A stretch of 64,000 bases of DNA from Caballeronia catudaia (GCF_001544755.2 NZ_FCOF02000031.1:1-64000), one strand, 5' to 3'; counted from the first letter of the stretch, positions 51,800 through 60,600 are shown. Notes: generated by a model not told the origin, from the letters alone. Numbers and translations are program-made.

Positions 51800-52535
51800 G
51801 ACCGGGATCCTGCGGTTCGCCTACCTCCAAGGATAGGCGGCATTACCCCAGTGGGTGCACAATTCTCGTGGACCCGAAGCTGCCCTTCGCGATTTCACCG
51901 TCGCATTGCCCGCTTACGCTACGAGACGATATCCGCATATTCGAAACACCCGGCGTGGAGCTCGCAAGCGATTGAAATGCGCTTCTAGCGTCGCGTGCCT
52001 CATAAGGCTATGCTTCTCGCTACGTTGGTTTTCGCGCAATGCGAACTCAAGGCAACAAAACGTCAGAAGATTCGTGTTGCACCCGATGACGAGGAAGCTG
52101 GCGGATGGAGGGTCGGACGCGCTGGATAGTCGATATGGTGAGATCGAGGATGCATTGGGTCCCGCACCGCTTGGCGACATCAACTCGAACCAACCACTGA
52201 TATGAACGCCCATTGTTCGACGTACAGCGGCCGCATGAATACCCCTCAGAGCACTCGGACGAACAACCGCTACTGGCCGGAACGACCCATCCGCGTCGAT
52301 ATGCTGTCTCGTCAGGCATATCCGAAGCCGAGGTAGCCAGCATCGCCTACAGCCCTGACGCCGTCGCCCTCCTTCGCCGCATGTCGATGCTGTTGAATGA
52401 CCTCCGATATGAATTACGAAGGTAGACAGCAAGTAACCGATTTCAATGAGCAAGTTTTGGGGCCCCAAGGCAAAGGTCTGCCAGATCTAAAGAGCCCTAA
52501 CCCGGAACTCACACTGGAGTTAAGGCGACCCCGCC
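51800..52535. other. 735-base stretch without an identifiable gene
   Basis: Frames on both strands (up to 184 codons on the minus strand) have no recognisable motif or good start. The last 70 bases contain a repeat also found at 62.6 kb, listed separately. The region is probably decayed. Confidence 0.4.
52467..52533 (+). repeat. Degenerate dispersed repeat, copy 1
   Basis: AAGGCA...CCAG...GCCCTAACCCGGAA...GGAGTTAAGG...ACCCC aligns without gaps to 62600-62666, about two thirds identical, most differences being transitions. Both copies lie next to gene debris. It may be the end of an unidentified insertion sequence. Confidence 0.5.
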
Positions 52536-52751
52536 TTGGGCACCGACGTGTCCAGTCACCTGTATCCCGAGGCTTCCGCGCATCTTGTGCGGGTCACGGA
52601 AGCAGGTCATTGGCTCGAATGGCAGGATTGGGTAAATCCGATCCTCGAGACGCCGTTTTCCATCAAGTACGGATTGTTTCATGTTCCCGACCGACCGGGC
52701 ACAGGCCTCGCATTCGATCGGGAAGCGCTGGCGCGGTTTGCTTTTGGCTGA
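52536..52751 (+). pseudogene. C-terminal fragment of an enolase-superfamily (mandelate racemase-like) protein
   Basis: The frame SSHLYPEASAHLVRVTEAGH, WLEWQDWVNPILETPFSIKY and PDRPGTGLAFDREALARF corresponds to the last 65 residues of a mandelate racemase/muconate lactonising enzyme, including the terminal capping strand. The barrel with the Lys and metal ligands is gone. It is cut at its 5' side by the dispersed repeat. Confidence 0.78.
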
Positions 52752-52797
52752 GCGGCAGCCCGATACTCGAGCGCTCTCATTCGCGCCATCGCGAACC

Positions 52798-53556
52798 TTA
52801 CTGCGCCGTCCATCCTCCGTCGATGCGCAGACTCGTACCAGTGATCATCGCGGCCGCGGGAGACGCGAGATACAGCACCGCCGCTGCGACCTGCTCGCCT
52901 GAAAGCAGACGGCCCATCGGGATCCGGTCGAAGACCCAGTCCCTGAACTGCTCGTTCTCGAAGAACGGTTGCGTCATCGGCGTATCGACGAACGTGGGCG
53001 CCACGGTATTCACCCGTATTCGGGGCGCGAGCTCGACGGCGAGTGCTTTCGTCAAACCTTCCATCGCGTGCTTCGTCATGCAATACACCGATCGTTCAGG
53101 CGCGCCCACATGACCCATCTGCGACGAGATGCTGATGATGGCTCGATCATCGGCCGCATCGCTTTCTAGCATCTTGCGCACTGCCGCTCGCGTCGCCAGA
53201 AACGTCGCTCTGATATTCAGGCCGATCACGAACTCCAGATCGGAGGTCGTCACGTCCGCGAGTCGCGCCGGGATGTTGGTCCCGGCATTGTTGACGAGGA
53301 TGTCGAGTCGGGGAAGTTCGCCGAACGCGCGCTCCAGTTGATCGTCTTTCAGGAGGTCGCATGTGACAGGCGTACAGGCGCCGCCGTTGCGATGGATGCG
53401 CTCCGCGACGACGTCGAGTTCGGCTGCATCCTTGCTCAGCAGATAGACGTGCGCTCCAGATCTTGCGAGCAACGCAGCGATGTCCGCGCCAAGACCACGG
53501 CCCGCGCCCGTCACGACAGCGTGCTTCCCTTCAAGGCTAAAAAGTCGATCAGACAT
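52798..53556 (-). CDS. Short-chain dehydrogenase/reductase
   Basis: 252 residues. HAVVTGAGRGLGADIAALLA (NAD site), LDILVNNAGTNIPARL, Ser in IISISSQMGHVG and YCMTKHAMEGLTKALAVELA with catalytic Tyr and Lys; ITGTSLRIDGGWTAQ at the end. It belongs to the gluconate 5-dehydrogenase/2-deoxygluconate-like cluster. Third gene after tautomerase and MHS permease, 21 bases downstream of the permease. A carbohydrate- or hydroxy-acid-type substrate fits the enolase-superfamily relic next to it. Confidence 0.93.
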   Translation of the reverse strand: MSDRLFSLEGKHAVVTGAGRGLGADIAALLARSGAHVYLLSKDAAELDVVAERIHRNGGACTPVTCDLLKDDQLERAFGELPRLDILVNNAGTNIPARLADVTTSDLEFVIGLNIRATFLATRAAVRKMLESDAADDRAIISISSQMGHVGAPERSVYCMTKHAMEGLTKALAVELAPRIRVNTVAPTFVDTPMTQPFFENEQFRDWVFDRIPMGRLLSGEQVAAAVLYLASPAAAMITGTSLRIDGGWTAQ

Positions 53557-53577
53557 AGGTTCTCCCGGATTTCAGAT

Positions 53578-54906
53578 TCAGTTGATCGATGGCTTCGCAG
53601 ACTGTATCCAGACCGTGCGATCCTGCGCGGCCCTCGCGAACAGCGCGCAAACGAGCGTGATGGCTGCCGCGATCATCGCGAAGACGGCCACGGGCGTGTA
53701 GTCGCCGTACTTCGCGAGGAGCGCCGTGGCGATCAGTGGCGTCGGTGCGCCGGCGAGCAATGCGCCCAACTGGAATCCGATCGTCACCCCGCTATAGCGG
53801 ACTTCGGGACTGAACATTTCAGCGAACCATGCGGCCATCGGCGAGAACACGGCCGCGTGAGCAGTCGTGATCACCATGATCTCGGCGAGCAGGATCATCG
53901 TGGGACTCCCGGTCCCGACCATGTGAAAGAACGGAAAGGGCGCCGCCACCGCAACGAGTGCACCGAAGATCACCACCTGCTTTCGACCGAACTTGTCCGA
54001 TAACGCACCGAAGAGTGGGTTCGTCAGCAGTTCGAGCGCGGCGGCCATCAAGATTGCAACCAGCACCGTCTTTCGCGGCAAGCCGAGATGGCTCGTCATA
54101 TAGCTCAGGCCGAAAGTGGTAAATACGTAGTACAAAATGTTATCCGCGAAGCGAAGTCCGGCGGAAAGCAAAATTGCCTTCGGGAATCGACGAACCGCCT
54201 CGACGATGGGCAGCTTGACGGTCGAGTCGGTGTCGAGCACCTTCCTGAAGGCAGGCGGCTCTTCAATGCGGAGCCGGATCACGAGTCCGACGGCAACGAG
54301 TACTGCGCTGAACAAGAACGGAATACGCCAACCCCATGCGAGAAATTCCGTTTCAGGTAAGCGACTCGCCAATTCCATTCCACCCACTGCCATGCACAGG
54401 CCTGCCGGAAGTCCCATCTGCGGGAAGCTGCCGTAAAGGCCGCGTCGGTTCGGATTGGCATGCTCCACGGCGATCAGCGCGGCTCCGCCCCACTCCCCAC
54501 CCACGGCAAGCCCCTGCACGATTCGCAGCAGGATCAGCACGATCGGCGCGGCGAGTCCGATGCTGTCGTACGACGGCACAAGGCCGATCAACGTAGTCGC
54601 CATCCCCATGGCCAGAAGGGTGGTTACCAGCACGAACTTGCGCCCGACACGGTCGCCGAGATGGCCCGCGACGATGCCACCGAATGGTCGTGCGATGAAA
54701 CCTACCGCAAAGGTGCCGAACGCGAGAAGTGTCCCTGTTAGCGGATCTCCACCTGGAAAATACAGCTTGCCAAAAACGAGTGCCGAGGTGATCCCGTAAA
54801 GAAAGAAGTCGAACCACTCAATGGCACTTCCCATGAAACTGGCGATAGCGATCGTCACCATTTTCGATGACGAATGCCCCGCCGCATTCGATTGCTTCGT
54901 ATCCAA
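53578..54906 (-). CDS. MHS-family MFS metabolite:H+ symporter
   Basis: About 442 residues. The best ribosome site, AGGAGG at 54912-54917, lies five bases before a TTG at 54906, so I start there; the ATG at 54924 lies upstream of that site and has none of its own. SSKMVTIAIASFMGSAIEWF, LAFGTFAVGFIARPFGGIVA and GHLGDRVGRKFVLVTTLLAM are classic MHS signatures (ShiA, KgtP and CitA group). Twelve helices. Probably takes up the organic acid handled by the neighbouring tautomerase and SDR. Confidence 0.93.
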   Translation of the reverse strand: MDTKQSNAAGHSSSKMVTIAIASFMGSAIEWFDFFLYGITSALVFGKLYFPGGDPLTGTLLAFGTFAVGFIARPFGGIVAGHLGDRVGRKFVLVTTLLAMGMATTLIGLVPSYDSIGLAAPIVLILLRIVQGLAVGGEWGGAALIAVEHANPNRRGLYGSFPQMGLPAGLCMAVGGMELASRLPETEFLAWGWRIPFLFSAVLVAVGLVIRLRIEEPPAFRKVLDTDSTVKLPIVEAVRRFPKAILLSAGLRFADNILYYVFTTFGLSYMTSHLGLPRKTVLVAILMAAALELLTNPLFGALSDKFGRKQVVIFGALVAVAAPFPFFHMVGTGSPTMILLAEIMVITTAHAAVFSPMAAWFAEMFSPEVRYSGVTIGFQLGALLAGAPTPLIATALLAKYGDYTPVAVFAMIAAAITLVCALFARAAQDRTVWIQSAKPSIN

Positions 54907-54976
54907 AACCGCCTCCTGATGCATTGACCCGCAAATATGTATGAATCTGTTGCCTGTTCGCTTCACGCGCCGCTGA

Positions 54977-55348
54977 TCACGCGTAGGGAGGATCGGGCAA
55001 CTGCTGGCCGCCGCGAATAATGAATTTAGGATTGAATTCGAGCAGACCTGTCTCGATACGGTCCTCCGAAATGCCAGCATAGTCGCTGAAGATAGCGCTC
55101 ACTTTCCTGACCAGCGTGAACTTCGCCTCGTCCGATCGACCTGCGCGGATGTTGCACATGATGAGGGTGTCGCCGCCTGGCTCGCCGCCCACGTAGCTGC
55201 TTTCGGACGCGAGATCATTGAAGACGACGCTGATGATTTCGAGTGGGGACTTGATGGTCTCGTTCACAGCGATAGTGATCGCTTTGGCGATCTTCCGCTT
55301 AATGTCGACGTCCAGTCCGGCACGCGTGTTGCAAACGATAATGGGCAT
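54977..55348 (-). CDS. Tautomerase-superfamily protein
   Basis: 123 residues from ATG 55348 after AAGGAG. MPIIVCNTRAGLDVDIKRKI gives the N-terminal Pro that serves as catalytic base in 4-oxalocrotonate tautomerase relatives; the following half (DTLIMCNIRAGRSDEAKFTL) resembles a second copy of the beta-alpha unit, as in two-unit members such as cis-CaaD or MSAD. First gene of the operon with permease and SDR, downstream of a MarR-type operator cluster. Confidence 0.88.
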   Translation of the reverse strand: MPIIVCNTRAGLDVDIKRKIAKAITIAVNETIKSPLEIISVVFNDLASESSYVGGEPGGDTLIMCNIRAGRSDEAKFTLVRKVSAIFSDYAGISEDRIETGLLEFNPKFIIRGGQQLPDPPYA

Positions 55349-55438
55349 TTTCTGGGACTCCTTCAAAGTTAGGAATAACGGATTGGCAATCCAGCATAAA
55401 TGGTCGTGCAGTTGCCGGACACCAGTCGGGAAACCGTG

Positions 55439-55452
55439 GTTGCATATGCATC
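55439..55452 (+). promoter_or_regulatory. Operator-like site 1 (GTTGCATATGCATC)
   Basis: Lies 91 bases upstream of the tautomerase start. Shares GTTGCATAT with two further sites at 55587 and 55727 in the same divergent region, and the 10-base core TGCATATGCA is itself a palindrome. Probable binding site for the divergent MarR protein. Confidence 0.6.
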
Positions 55453-55586
55453 TATATGGACGCAGCAATCCCAGCAAAGCCGGTCGGCAACTACAATTCG
55501 TCTCTTGCCTCGACTCCTTACCGGTCCACGTTTGCAGCCTTGGAGAGTTGTGCCGATTCTGGTTCGCTACAGATGCATCTACAACC

Positions 55587-55600
55587 GATGTATATGCAAC
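55587..55600 (-). promoter_or_regulatory. Operator-like site 2 (GATGTATATGCAAC)
   Basis: On the minus strand this reads GTTGCATATACATC, matching site 1 at 13 of 14 positions. It lies midway between the divergent tautomerase and MarR genes. Confidence 0.6.
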
Positions 55601-55726
55601 AGTCTAGTGACATTTGACATCTCTTCAACCTAGTGAGAACCCGCACCGACGACTCTCTCTGGAACGCCCGTGCGCAACGCTGCATCGAGTCTTCTCCTCG
55701 ACGTCTCGTCAGGAAGTGCTACGATA

Positions 55727-55740
55727 GTTGCATATACACT
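55727..55740 (+). promoter_or_regulatory. Operator-like site 3 (GTTGCATATACACT)
   Basis: Lies 26 bases before the MarR start, a position suited to autorepression. It differs from site 2 (minus-strand reading) only in the last two bases, with the AAGAAGG ribosome site of the MarR gene just downstream. Confidence 0.6.
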
Positions 55741-55766
55741 GATCAATCTCTCAAGAAGGATCTTCG

Positions 55767-56198
55767 ATGTTCACCGATTGCTATTGCACCCAGTTCAGGC
55801 GCTCGGCGAATGCTCTGACCAGCATTTACGATGAGGCGCTCCGCCCAGTGGGCCTGAAGATCACCCAGCACACCTTGCTTCGCGGCCTTGATCGGCTCGG
55901 CTCGGCCACCTACAACGAGATTGCAGCCGAGTTGTCGCTCGACAAGACGACTATCTCGCGCAATATCAAACTACTCATCGATGCAGGATGGGTTGAGGTC
56001 TCCAGCGATGACGATGCGCGCTACAAACTGGCGAAGCTCAGCCCTGCCGGCAAACGTGTTTTGAAAGAGGCTGAACCGCACTGGCGCGCGGCGCAGACTC
56101 AGGTCGAGAAGGAACTCAGGAAGTACCTCAAGGGTCCTGCGAGGAATGTGCTTCTAGAGGCGCTGGAAAAGCTGCAGAACGTCGGGAGCGAACGGTAG
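55767..56198 (+). CDS. MarR-family transcriptional regulator
   Basis: 143 residues; AGAAGG precedes ATG 55767. TYNEIAAELSLDKTTISRNI followed by KLLIDAGWVEVSSDDDARYK is the winged helix. The N-terminus MFTDCYCTQFRRSANALTSI has a Cys-x-Cys that occurs in a subgroup of MarR proteins and might be redox- or ligand-reactive. Divergent from the tautomerase-permease-SDR operon, with three GTTGCATAT sites between, so it most likely represses that operon and itself. Confidence 0.92.
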   Translation: MFTDCYCTQFRRSANALTSIYDEALRPVGLKITQHTLLRGLDRLGSATYNEIAAELSLDKTTISRNIKLLIDAGWVEVSSDDDARYKLAKLSPAGKRVLKEAEPHWRAAQTQVEKELRKYLKGPARNVLLEALEKLQNVGSER

Positions 56199-56220
56199 AC
56201 CGCCTCGCCGCGCTCAGTTG

Positions 56221-56667
56221 CTATTCAGTATTACCACCCTGAATCTGATGAGCCGCGCGCTGCAACTCCTCCGATAGCGGAACAGGCCTTCGCGTCACGC
56301 GGTCGACGTAGGCGTGAACGAACGTGCCATGCGCGAACGACCGATCACGCTCGTTTCTGAACAGACTGATCTCATACGTCACGCTGGTCTTTCCCACCCG
56401 GCTCACGCAGAGTCCACAGGTGACGAGGTCCGGAAAGACGACCTCGTCGAAGTACTCACAGCTCGTGTGCACGACCAGACCGACTGCCTCGCCACGAACC
56501 GGGTCGAGAAGACCGCGAGCGACGAGCCATCCATTCACTGCGGTATCGAACCACGTGTAGTGAACGGCGTTGTTCACGTGCCCGTAGATGTCAATGTCTT
56601 TCCATTGGGTATTCATCTGGCAAAACCAGTGGAAATCGCTTCGAGGCCGCGGCCTGGTTCGTGTCAT
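56221..56667 (-). CDS. Acyl-CoA thioesterase, hot-dog fold (4-hydroxybenzoyl-CoA thioesterase type)
   Basis: 148 residues from ATG 56667, which follows GAGGAGA. TQWKDIDIYGHVNNAVHYTW has the catalytic Asp and the GHVNN turn, followed by FDTAVNGWL and HTSCEYFDEVVFPDLVTCGL with a mid-protein acidic patch. Cleaves acyl-CoA to acid plus CoA. It is 20 bases downstream of the HisD-like dehydrogenase gene and probably co-transcribed. Confidence 0.9.
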   Translation of the reverse strand: MTRTRPRPRSDFHWFCQMNTQWKDIDIYGHVNNAVHYTWFDTAVNGWLVARGLLDPVRGEAVGLVVHTSCEYFDEVVFPDLVTCGLCVSRVGKTSVTYEISLFRNERDRSFAHGTFVHAYVDRVTRRPVPLSEELQRAAHQIQGGNTE

Positions 56668-56687
56668 GAGCGTCTCCTCAGCGGCGA

Positions 56688-58001
56688 TTACGCGGGAACA
56701 GCCGTACCGTACGGCACATCGCGACCGCCGAAGCGGCGCACACGGATGTTGGCTTGCTCGCCGTGCGCGATCATGCCCTCGATGGCGCACAGTCGCGAGC
56801 AATACGAGCCGATCAGCGCGCTCGCTTCATCCGTCAGCACCGTTTGATACGTGCAGGTCTTGATGAACTTGCCGACCCACAGACCGCCGGTGTAGCGCGC
56901 GGCCTTGCCCGTCGGCAGCGTGTGATTCGTGCCGATGACTTTGTCGCCGTAGGCAACATTGGTACGGGCGCCGAGAAACAGCGCACCGTAGTTCTTCATG
57001 TTCTTCAGGAAGTAATCGGGGTCGCGCGTCATCACCTGAACATGCTCGGATGCAATTCGATCGGCCACCGAGACCATCTCTTCGAGCGTGTCCGCCACGA
57101 TCACTTCGCCGTAGTCGCGCCACGAAACCCCCGCCGTGTTGGCAGTCGGCAGGATCTCGAGCAGGCGCTCGACTTCGGCGATGGTGCCCTTCGCCAGTTG
57201 CATCGAGTTCGTGAGGAGAACGGCCGGCGTGTTGAAGCCGTGCTCCGCCTGACCCAGAAGGTCGGTCGCGCACAATTCCGCATCGACGCTGTCATCGGCA
57301 ATCACCAGCGTTTCGGAGGGCCCTGCGATCAAGTCGATGCCGATGCGGCCGAACAACTGGCGCTTCGCTTCCGCCACGAACGCATTGCCCGGTCCAACCA
57401 CCATCGCAACCGGATCGATCGTCTGCGTGCCGAGCGCCATCGCGGCAATGGCCTGGACGCCACCGAACGTGTAGATCTCATCCGCGCCGCCGAGGTGCAT
57501 GGCGGCGACCACGGCCGGATTCGGCTTGCCACCGACCGGCGGCGATGCCGTGATGATGCGGGGAACGCCCGCCACCTTGGCCGTCACGACGCCCATATGT
57601 GCCGATGCAACCAGGGGAAACTTGCCGCCGGGGACATAACACGCCACGCTGTCGACCGGCATGTTCTTGTGGCCCAGCACCACGCCTGGCAGCGTCTCGA
57701 TTTCGACGTCACGAATCGACTCGCGTTGTGCCTGGGCGAAATTGCGCACCTGAGCCTGCGCGAACTTGATGTCCGCGAGCTGGCCCGGAGACAAGGTGCG
57801 GACACAGCTCGCAATTTCATCTTCGGACAGTCGGAAGCGCTCAGGCGACCAGTTATCGAACTTCGCCGAAAGTTCGGCGACAGCGATGTCGCCACGCGAT
57901 GCCACGTCGGCGAGAATGCCCGTGACCACGTCACGAACCTTGGCCGCGTCCTGCGAGGACGCTTCGGCGCTACGGCCATGCTTCAAGTATTGGATTGCCA
58001 T
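56688..58001 (-). CDS. HisD-like NAD-dependent alcohol dehydrogenase (possibly sulfopropanediol dehydrogenase type)
   Basis: 437 residues; AAGGGA lies eight bases before ATG 58001 (ATG 58007 is too close). The histidinol dehydrogenase fold is clear: SVACYVPGGKFPLVASAHMG, VGPGNAFVAEAKRQLFGRIG, LIAGPSETLVIADD, LLGQAEHGF and GTNHTLPTGKAARYTGGLWV. No other his genes are nearby and a LacI regulator controls the divergent direction, so biosynthesis is unlikely. The closest match in memory is the HpsN branch (2,3-dihydroxypropane-1-sulfonate 3-dehydrogenase), but related polyol dehydrogenases look the same. Confidence 0.85.
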   Translation of the reverse strand: MAIQYLKHGRSAEASSQDAAKVRDVVTGILADVASRGDIAVAELSAKFDNWSPERFRLSEDEIASCVRTLSPGQLADIKFAQAQVRNFAQAQRESIRDVEIETLPGVVLGHKNMPVDSVACYVPGGKFPLVASAHMGVVTAKVAGVPRIITASPPVGGKPNPAVVAAMHLGGADEIYTFGGVQAIAAMALGTQTIDPVAMVVGPGNAFVAEAKRQLFGRIGIDLIAGPSETLVIADDSVDAELCATDLLGQAEHGFNTPAVLLTNSMQLAKGTIAEVERLLEILPTANTAGVSWRDYGEVIVADTLEEMVSVADRIASEHVQVMTRDPDYFLKNMKNYGALFLGARTNVAYGDKVIGTNHTLPTGKAARYTGGLWVGKFIKTCTYQTVLTDEASALIGSYCSRLCAIEGMIAHGEQANIRVRRFGGRDVPYGTAVPA

Positions 58002-58059
58002 TTGCATTTTCCCTTGTGCGAGGTGAGGAAGGAGCAGCGTGCGACGCGTATCGGAAGGC

Positions 58060-58185
58060 TCGCTGCGTTGATGCAAATGTAGCGCAAGTTCTTATGCAAA
58101 CTTTGCGCAAATGCTCGATACTTTCCCTAGAAACACGATTCACACGGTCGAACGGCTTTCTATCACGACGCATCAATGCAAATTT
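58060..58185. promoter_or_regulatory. Divergent promoter region with TGCAAA repeats
   Basis: Between the HisD-like and LacI genes. ATGCAAA occurs at 58071, 58176 and 58186, and TATGCAAA at 58094 leads into the 10-base palindrome TTTGCGCAAA (58102-58111). A central-CG palindrome flanked by AT is typical of LacI-family operators, so this is the likely target of the divergent regulator. Confidence 0.6.
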
Positions 58186-59232
58186 ATGCAAACCAAACCT
58201 TCTCCGAGCGTCCGTGCAAAGGCGTCGAAAGTCAGGCTCGAAGATGTCGCCGAGCGTCTCGGCTTATCGGTATCCACCGTGTCACGGTCACTGGCCGGTC
58301 ATCCCGCCATCAGTGGCGAGACGCGTGGCGCCGTGCAGGCGGTTGCGGCTGAAATGGGTTATCGAATTCCGTCGCAAGGTCGATCCACGCGCAAGTCGGC
58401 GACAAAGCTGATTGGCGTGGTCGTCGGCGCCCTGCACAACCGGTTCATGACCTTGTTGCTGACGCATCTTCACGACGCGCTGCAGGAGTTCGACTATCAG
58501 ATCACCTTGATGATCGACTCGATGAACGACGCGAATAACCTGCTGGCATTTCGGCCCTTGATAGACGGCTATCTCGACGGAATGATCTTTGCCACTGCAA
58601 CGCTCGACTCACCCGTGGTGGCAGAGATGCAAAGACGCGGGATTCCTCTCGTGCTCGTCGTCCGGTCCGTGGACGACGTGAGGGTCGACACGGTCGAGAT
58701 CGACAACGTTCACGCCGGCGCCCTCGCGGTCGAGCATCTCTATCAACTGGGGCATCGCCGGATCGGGCTGATCATGGGTTCGCAAAACACGTCGACCAGC
58801 AGAGACCGGGTCAAAGGAGCCCTGCAGTGGCTCGCAGGCGCGGGCATAGCGTCGTCATCGGTGCCATTGATATATTGTGATTACACCAGCGAGGCGGGCT
58901 ATTCGAGCGCCATCGCTATCCTGAGCGAGGAGAACCGGGTCACGGGCATCGTCGCCGGGAACGATACGATTGCACTCGGTGTGCTCGAAGCGGCAAAAAG
59001 GCAGAGCATCGCGGTGCCCCAACATCTCTCGATCATCGGCTTCGACGACATGCCTCTGGCGGGGTCGCCGCTTGTCGGGCTGACCTCGATTCGACAGCCC
59101 GTTGAAGCCATGGCGCGCACCGCGGCACGCAGGCTCGTCGAGCGCATTCGAGCCGGAGGCACGAGCGCCCCCGTCCGCGATGTCCTGCCCATCCAGTTGG
59201 TCCGTCGCGACACAACCGGACCGCTCGGCTGA
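58186..59232 (+). CDS. LacI-family transcriptional regulator
   Basis: 348 residues from ATG 58186 (an upstream ATG would add 25 unconserved residues). KVRLEDVAERLGLSVSTVSR with SLAGHPAISGETRGAVQAVA is the HTH and hinge. The periplasmic-binding-like core contains LIGVVVGALHNRFMTLLLTH and GIVAGNDTIALGVLEAAKRQ, and ends HLSIIGFDDMPLAGSPLVGL. Divergent from the HisD-like and thioesterase genes and adjacent to dctA, so it probably once controlled both uptake and oxidation of one substrate. Confidence 0.92.
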   Translation: MQTKPSPSVRAKASKVRLEDVAERLGLSVSTVSRSLAGHPAISGETRGAVQAVAAEMGYRIPSQGRSTRKSATKLIGVVVGALHNRFMTLLLTHLHDALQEFDYQITLMIDSMNDANNLLAFRPLIDGYLDGMIFATATLDSPVVAEMQRRGIPLVLVVRSVDDVRVDTVEIDNVHAGALAVEHLYQLGHRRIGLIMGSQNTSTSRDRVKGALQWLAGAGIASSSVPLIYCDYTSEAGYSSAIAILSEENRVTGIVAGNDTIALGVLEAAKRQSIAVPQHLSIIGFDDMPLAGSPLVGLTSIRQPVEAMARTAARRLVERIRAGGTSAPVRDVLPIQLVRRDTTGPLG

Positions 59233-59261
59233 CATCGCCGAAAAGCGTCCGGGCCCCGGAA

Positions 59262-60600
59262 TCAGGGCGCGCTGCCGTCGACGGGTTGCGCTCCATTCAG
59301 CGTCACCGTTCCATCGATTGGGATCTGTTGATCTTGCCTGCCGTTGAGGACAGCGTTCATTTTCGACCGGTCGAGCTCTCCTTCCCACGGCGATACCACG
59401 ACCACCGCTACCGCATTTCCGATGATGTTCACGAGCGAGCGGCATTCCGGCATGAAGCGATCGATGCCGAGGATCAGCACCATGGCTGCCACGGGGAGCG
59501 TCGGCACCACGGCAAGACTCGCGGCCAGCGCAACGAAGCCTGCGCCCACGACTGCGCTGGAACCCTTGGACGTGAGCATGGTGACGGCCAGAAGCGTCAA
59601 CTCCTGTGCGATCGTCAGATGGATATTCGTCGCCCGGGCGAGGAACAAAACGGCAAGCGTCATGTAGATGTTCGCGCCGTCGAGGTTGAACGAGTATCCG
59701 GTCGGCACGACCAGCCCCACGACCGCCTTCGAGCAACCGAGGTCTTGCAGCTTCTTCATCAATTGATGGCAGCGCCGCTTCGGACGTACTCGTTCCGAGC
59801 ACGATGAACAGCTCCTCCTTTAGGTAGGCGAGCAACCGGAACACCTTTGTGATGATTCTGACCAGCGAGAAGAACACGGCGGAAAGCTTGTCGGTGGCTC
59901 CGCTGGGGGCGTTCGGTGCGATCTCCTTGACGGTCGGAAAATACGGCATCGGGTCGCTGATACCGCTCTTCAAGCTGATCCTCACCTTTTACGTCACGGC
60001 GTTCGTGTTCGTTGCCGTCGTACTCGGAGCGGTCGCCAGAATGGCGGGCTTCACGATCGCGGCGGTCAGGCTGCGCACCTGCTCGCCTGCCGCAGACAGC
60101 GCAACCCCGAACATGACCGATACGAAAAGAATGGGGAGCGTGTCGCCCTTTGCGAACGCATCGAAGAACGATACGGGGATGATGCCGACGAGAAATCCCG
60201 TCAGCCCGTCGAGGTGTTCCGACTAATTGACGAAGCCCGCTATCGCTCGGGCATCCAGCGATGAAACCGTCACGTTGAAGCCGTCGCCCGGATGCAGCAC
60301 ATGGCCGGCCAGCAAGCCGATCACCAGTGCGATGGACGACACGACCTCGAAATACACCAGCGCCTTGCCGCCCACGCGTCCGACCTTCTTCAGATCGCTC
60401 ATGCTCCCGATGCCGGTGACTACTGTGCCGAAAATCACCGGTCCGATGATCATGCGGATGAGTTTGATGAACGCATCCCCTAGCGGCTTCATTGCAGTGG
60501 CGTAGTGCGGATACAGATGGCCGAGCAGGACACCGGCGGCAATTGCCAGCAGCACCTGAACGTACATAATCTTGTAGAAAGGTTTGATGTCTTTCTGGAT
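59262..60600 (-). pseudogene. dctA: DctA-type C4-dicarboxylate transporter, broken and internally inverted
   Basis: Minus-strand pieces: PFYKIMYVQVLLAIAAGVLL, KPLGDAFIKLIRMIIGPVIF and GTVVTGIGSMSDLKKVGRVG lead to FVN, an in-frame TAG at 60223-60225, then LTGFLVGIIPVSFFDAFAKG. After GEQVRSLTA the order is disturbed: 162 bases (59897-60058) encode the next segment on the opposite strand, and the minus strand resumes with DKLSAVFFSLVRIITKV joined directly to FRLLAYLKEELFIVLGTSTS. A frameshift near 59763 precedes KKLQDLGCSKAVVGLVVPTG and the normal end. No valid start codon remains at the 5' junction with the oxidoreductase remnant. Confidence 0.9.
59897..60058 (+). other. Inverted internal segment of the dctA pseudogene
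   Basis: The plus strand, opposite to the rest of dctA, encodes APLGAFGAISLTVGKYGIGS, then LILTFYVTAFVFVAVVLGAV and ARMAGFTI, 54 uninterrupted codons. In intact DctA this stretch follows the VNIVMRA region and precedes FRFIRYIKEELLIVLG. Here it is both inverted and displaced upstream of the VFFSLVRIITKV segment. Confidence 0.88.

Noticed and set aside
56688..58001. Biosynthetic histidinol dehydrogenase HisD
   Set aside because: No other histidine genes are present, a LacI regulator is divergent, and a thioesterase is in the operon; the catabolic HisD-like branch is more likely.
56754..58082. 442-codon plus-strand frame
   Set aside because: Antisense to the HisD-like gene, with no recognisable domain.
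59897..60058. Phase-variable invertible promoter or coding switch in dctA
   Set aside because: No recombinase gene or clear flanking inverted repeats were seen, and the gene also carries a stop and a frameshift.
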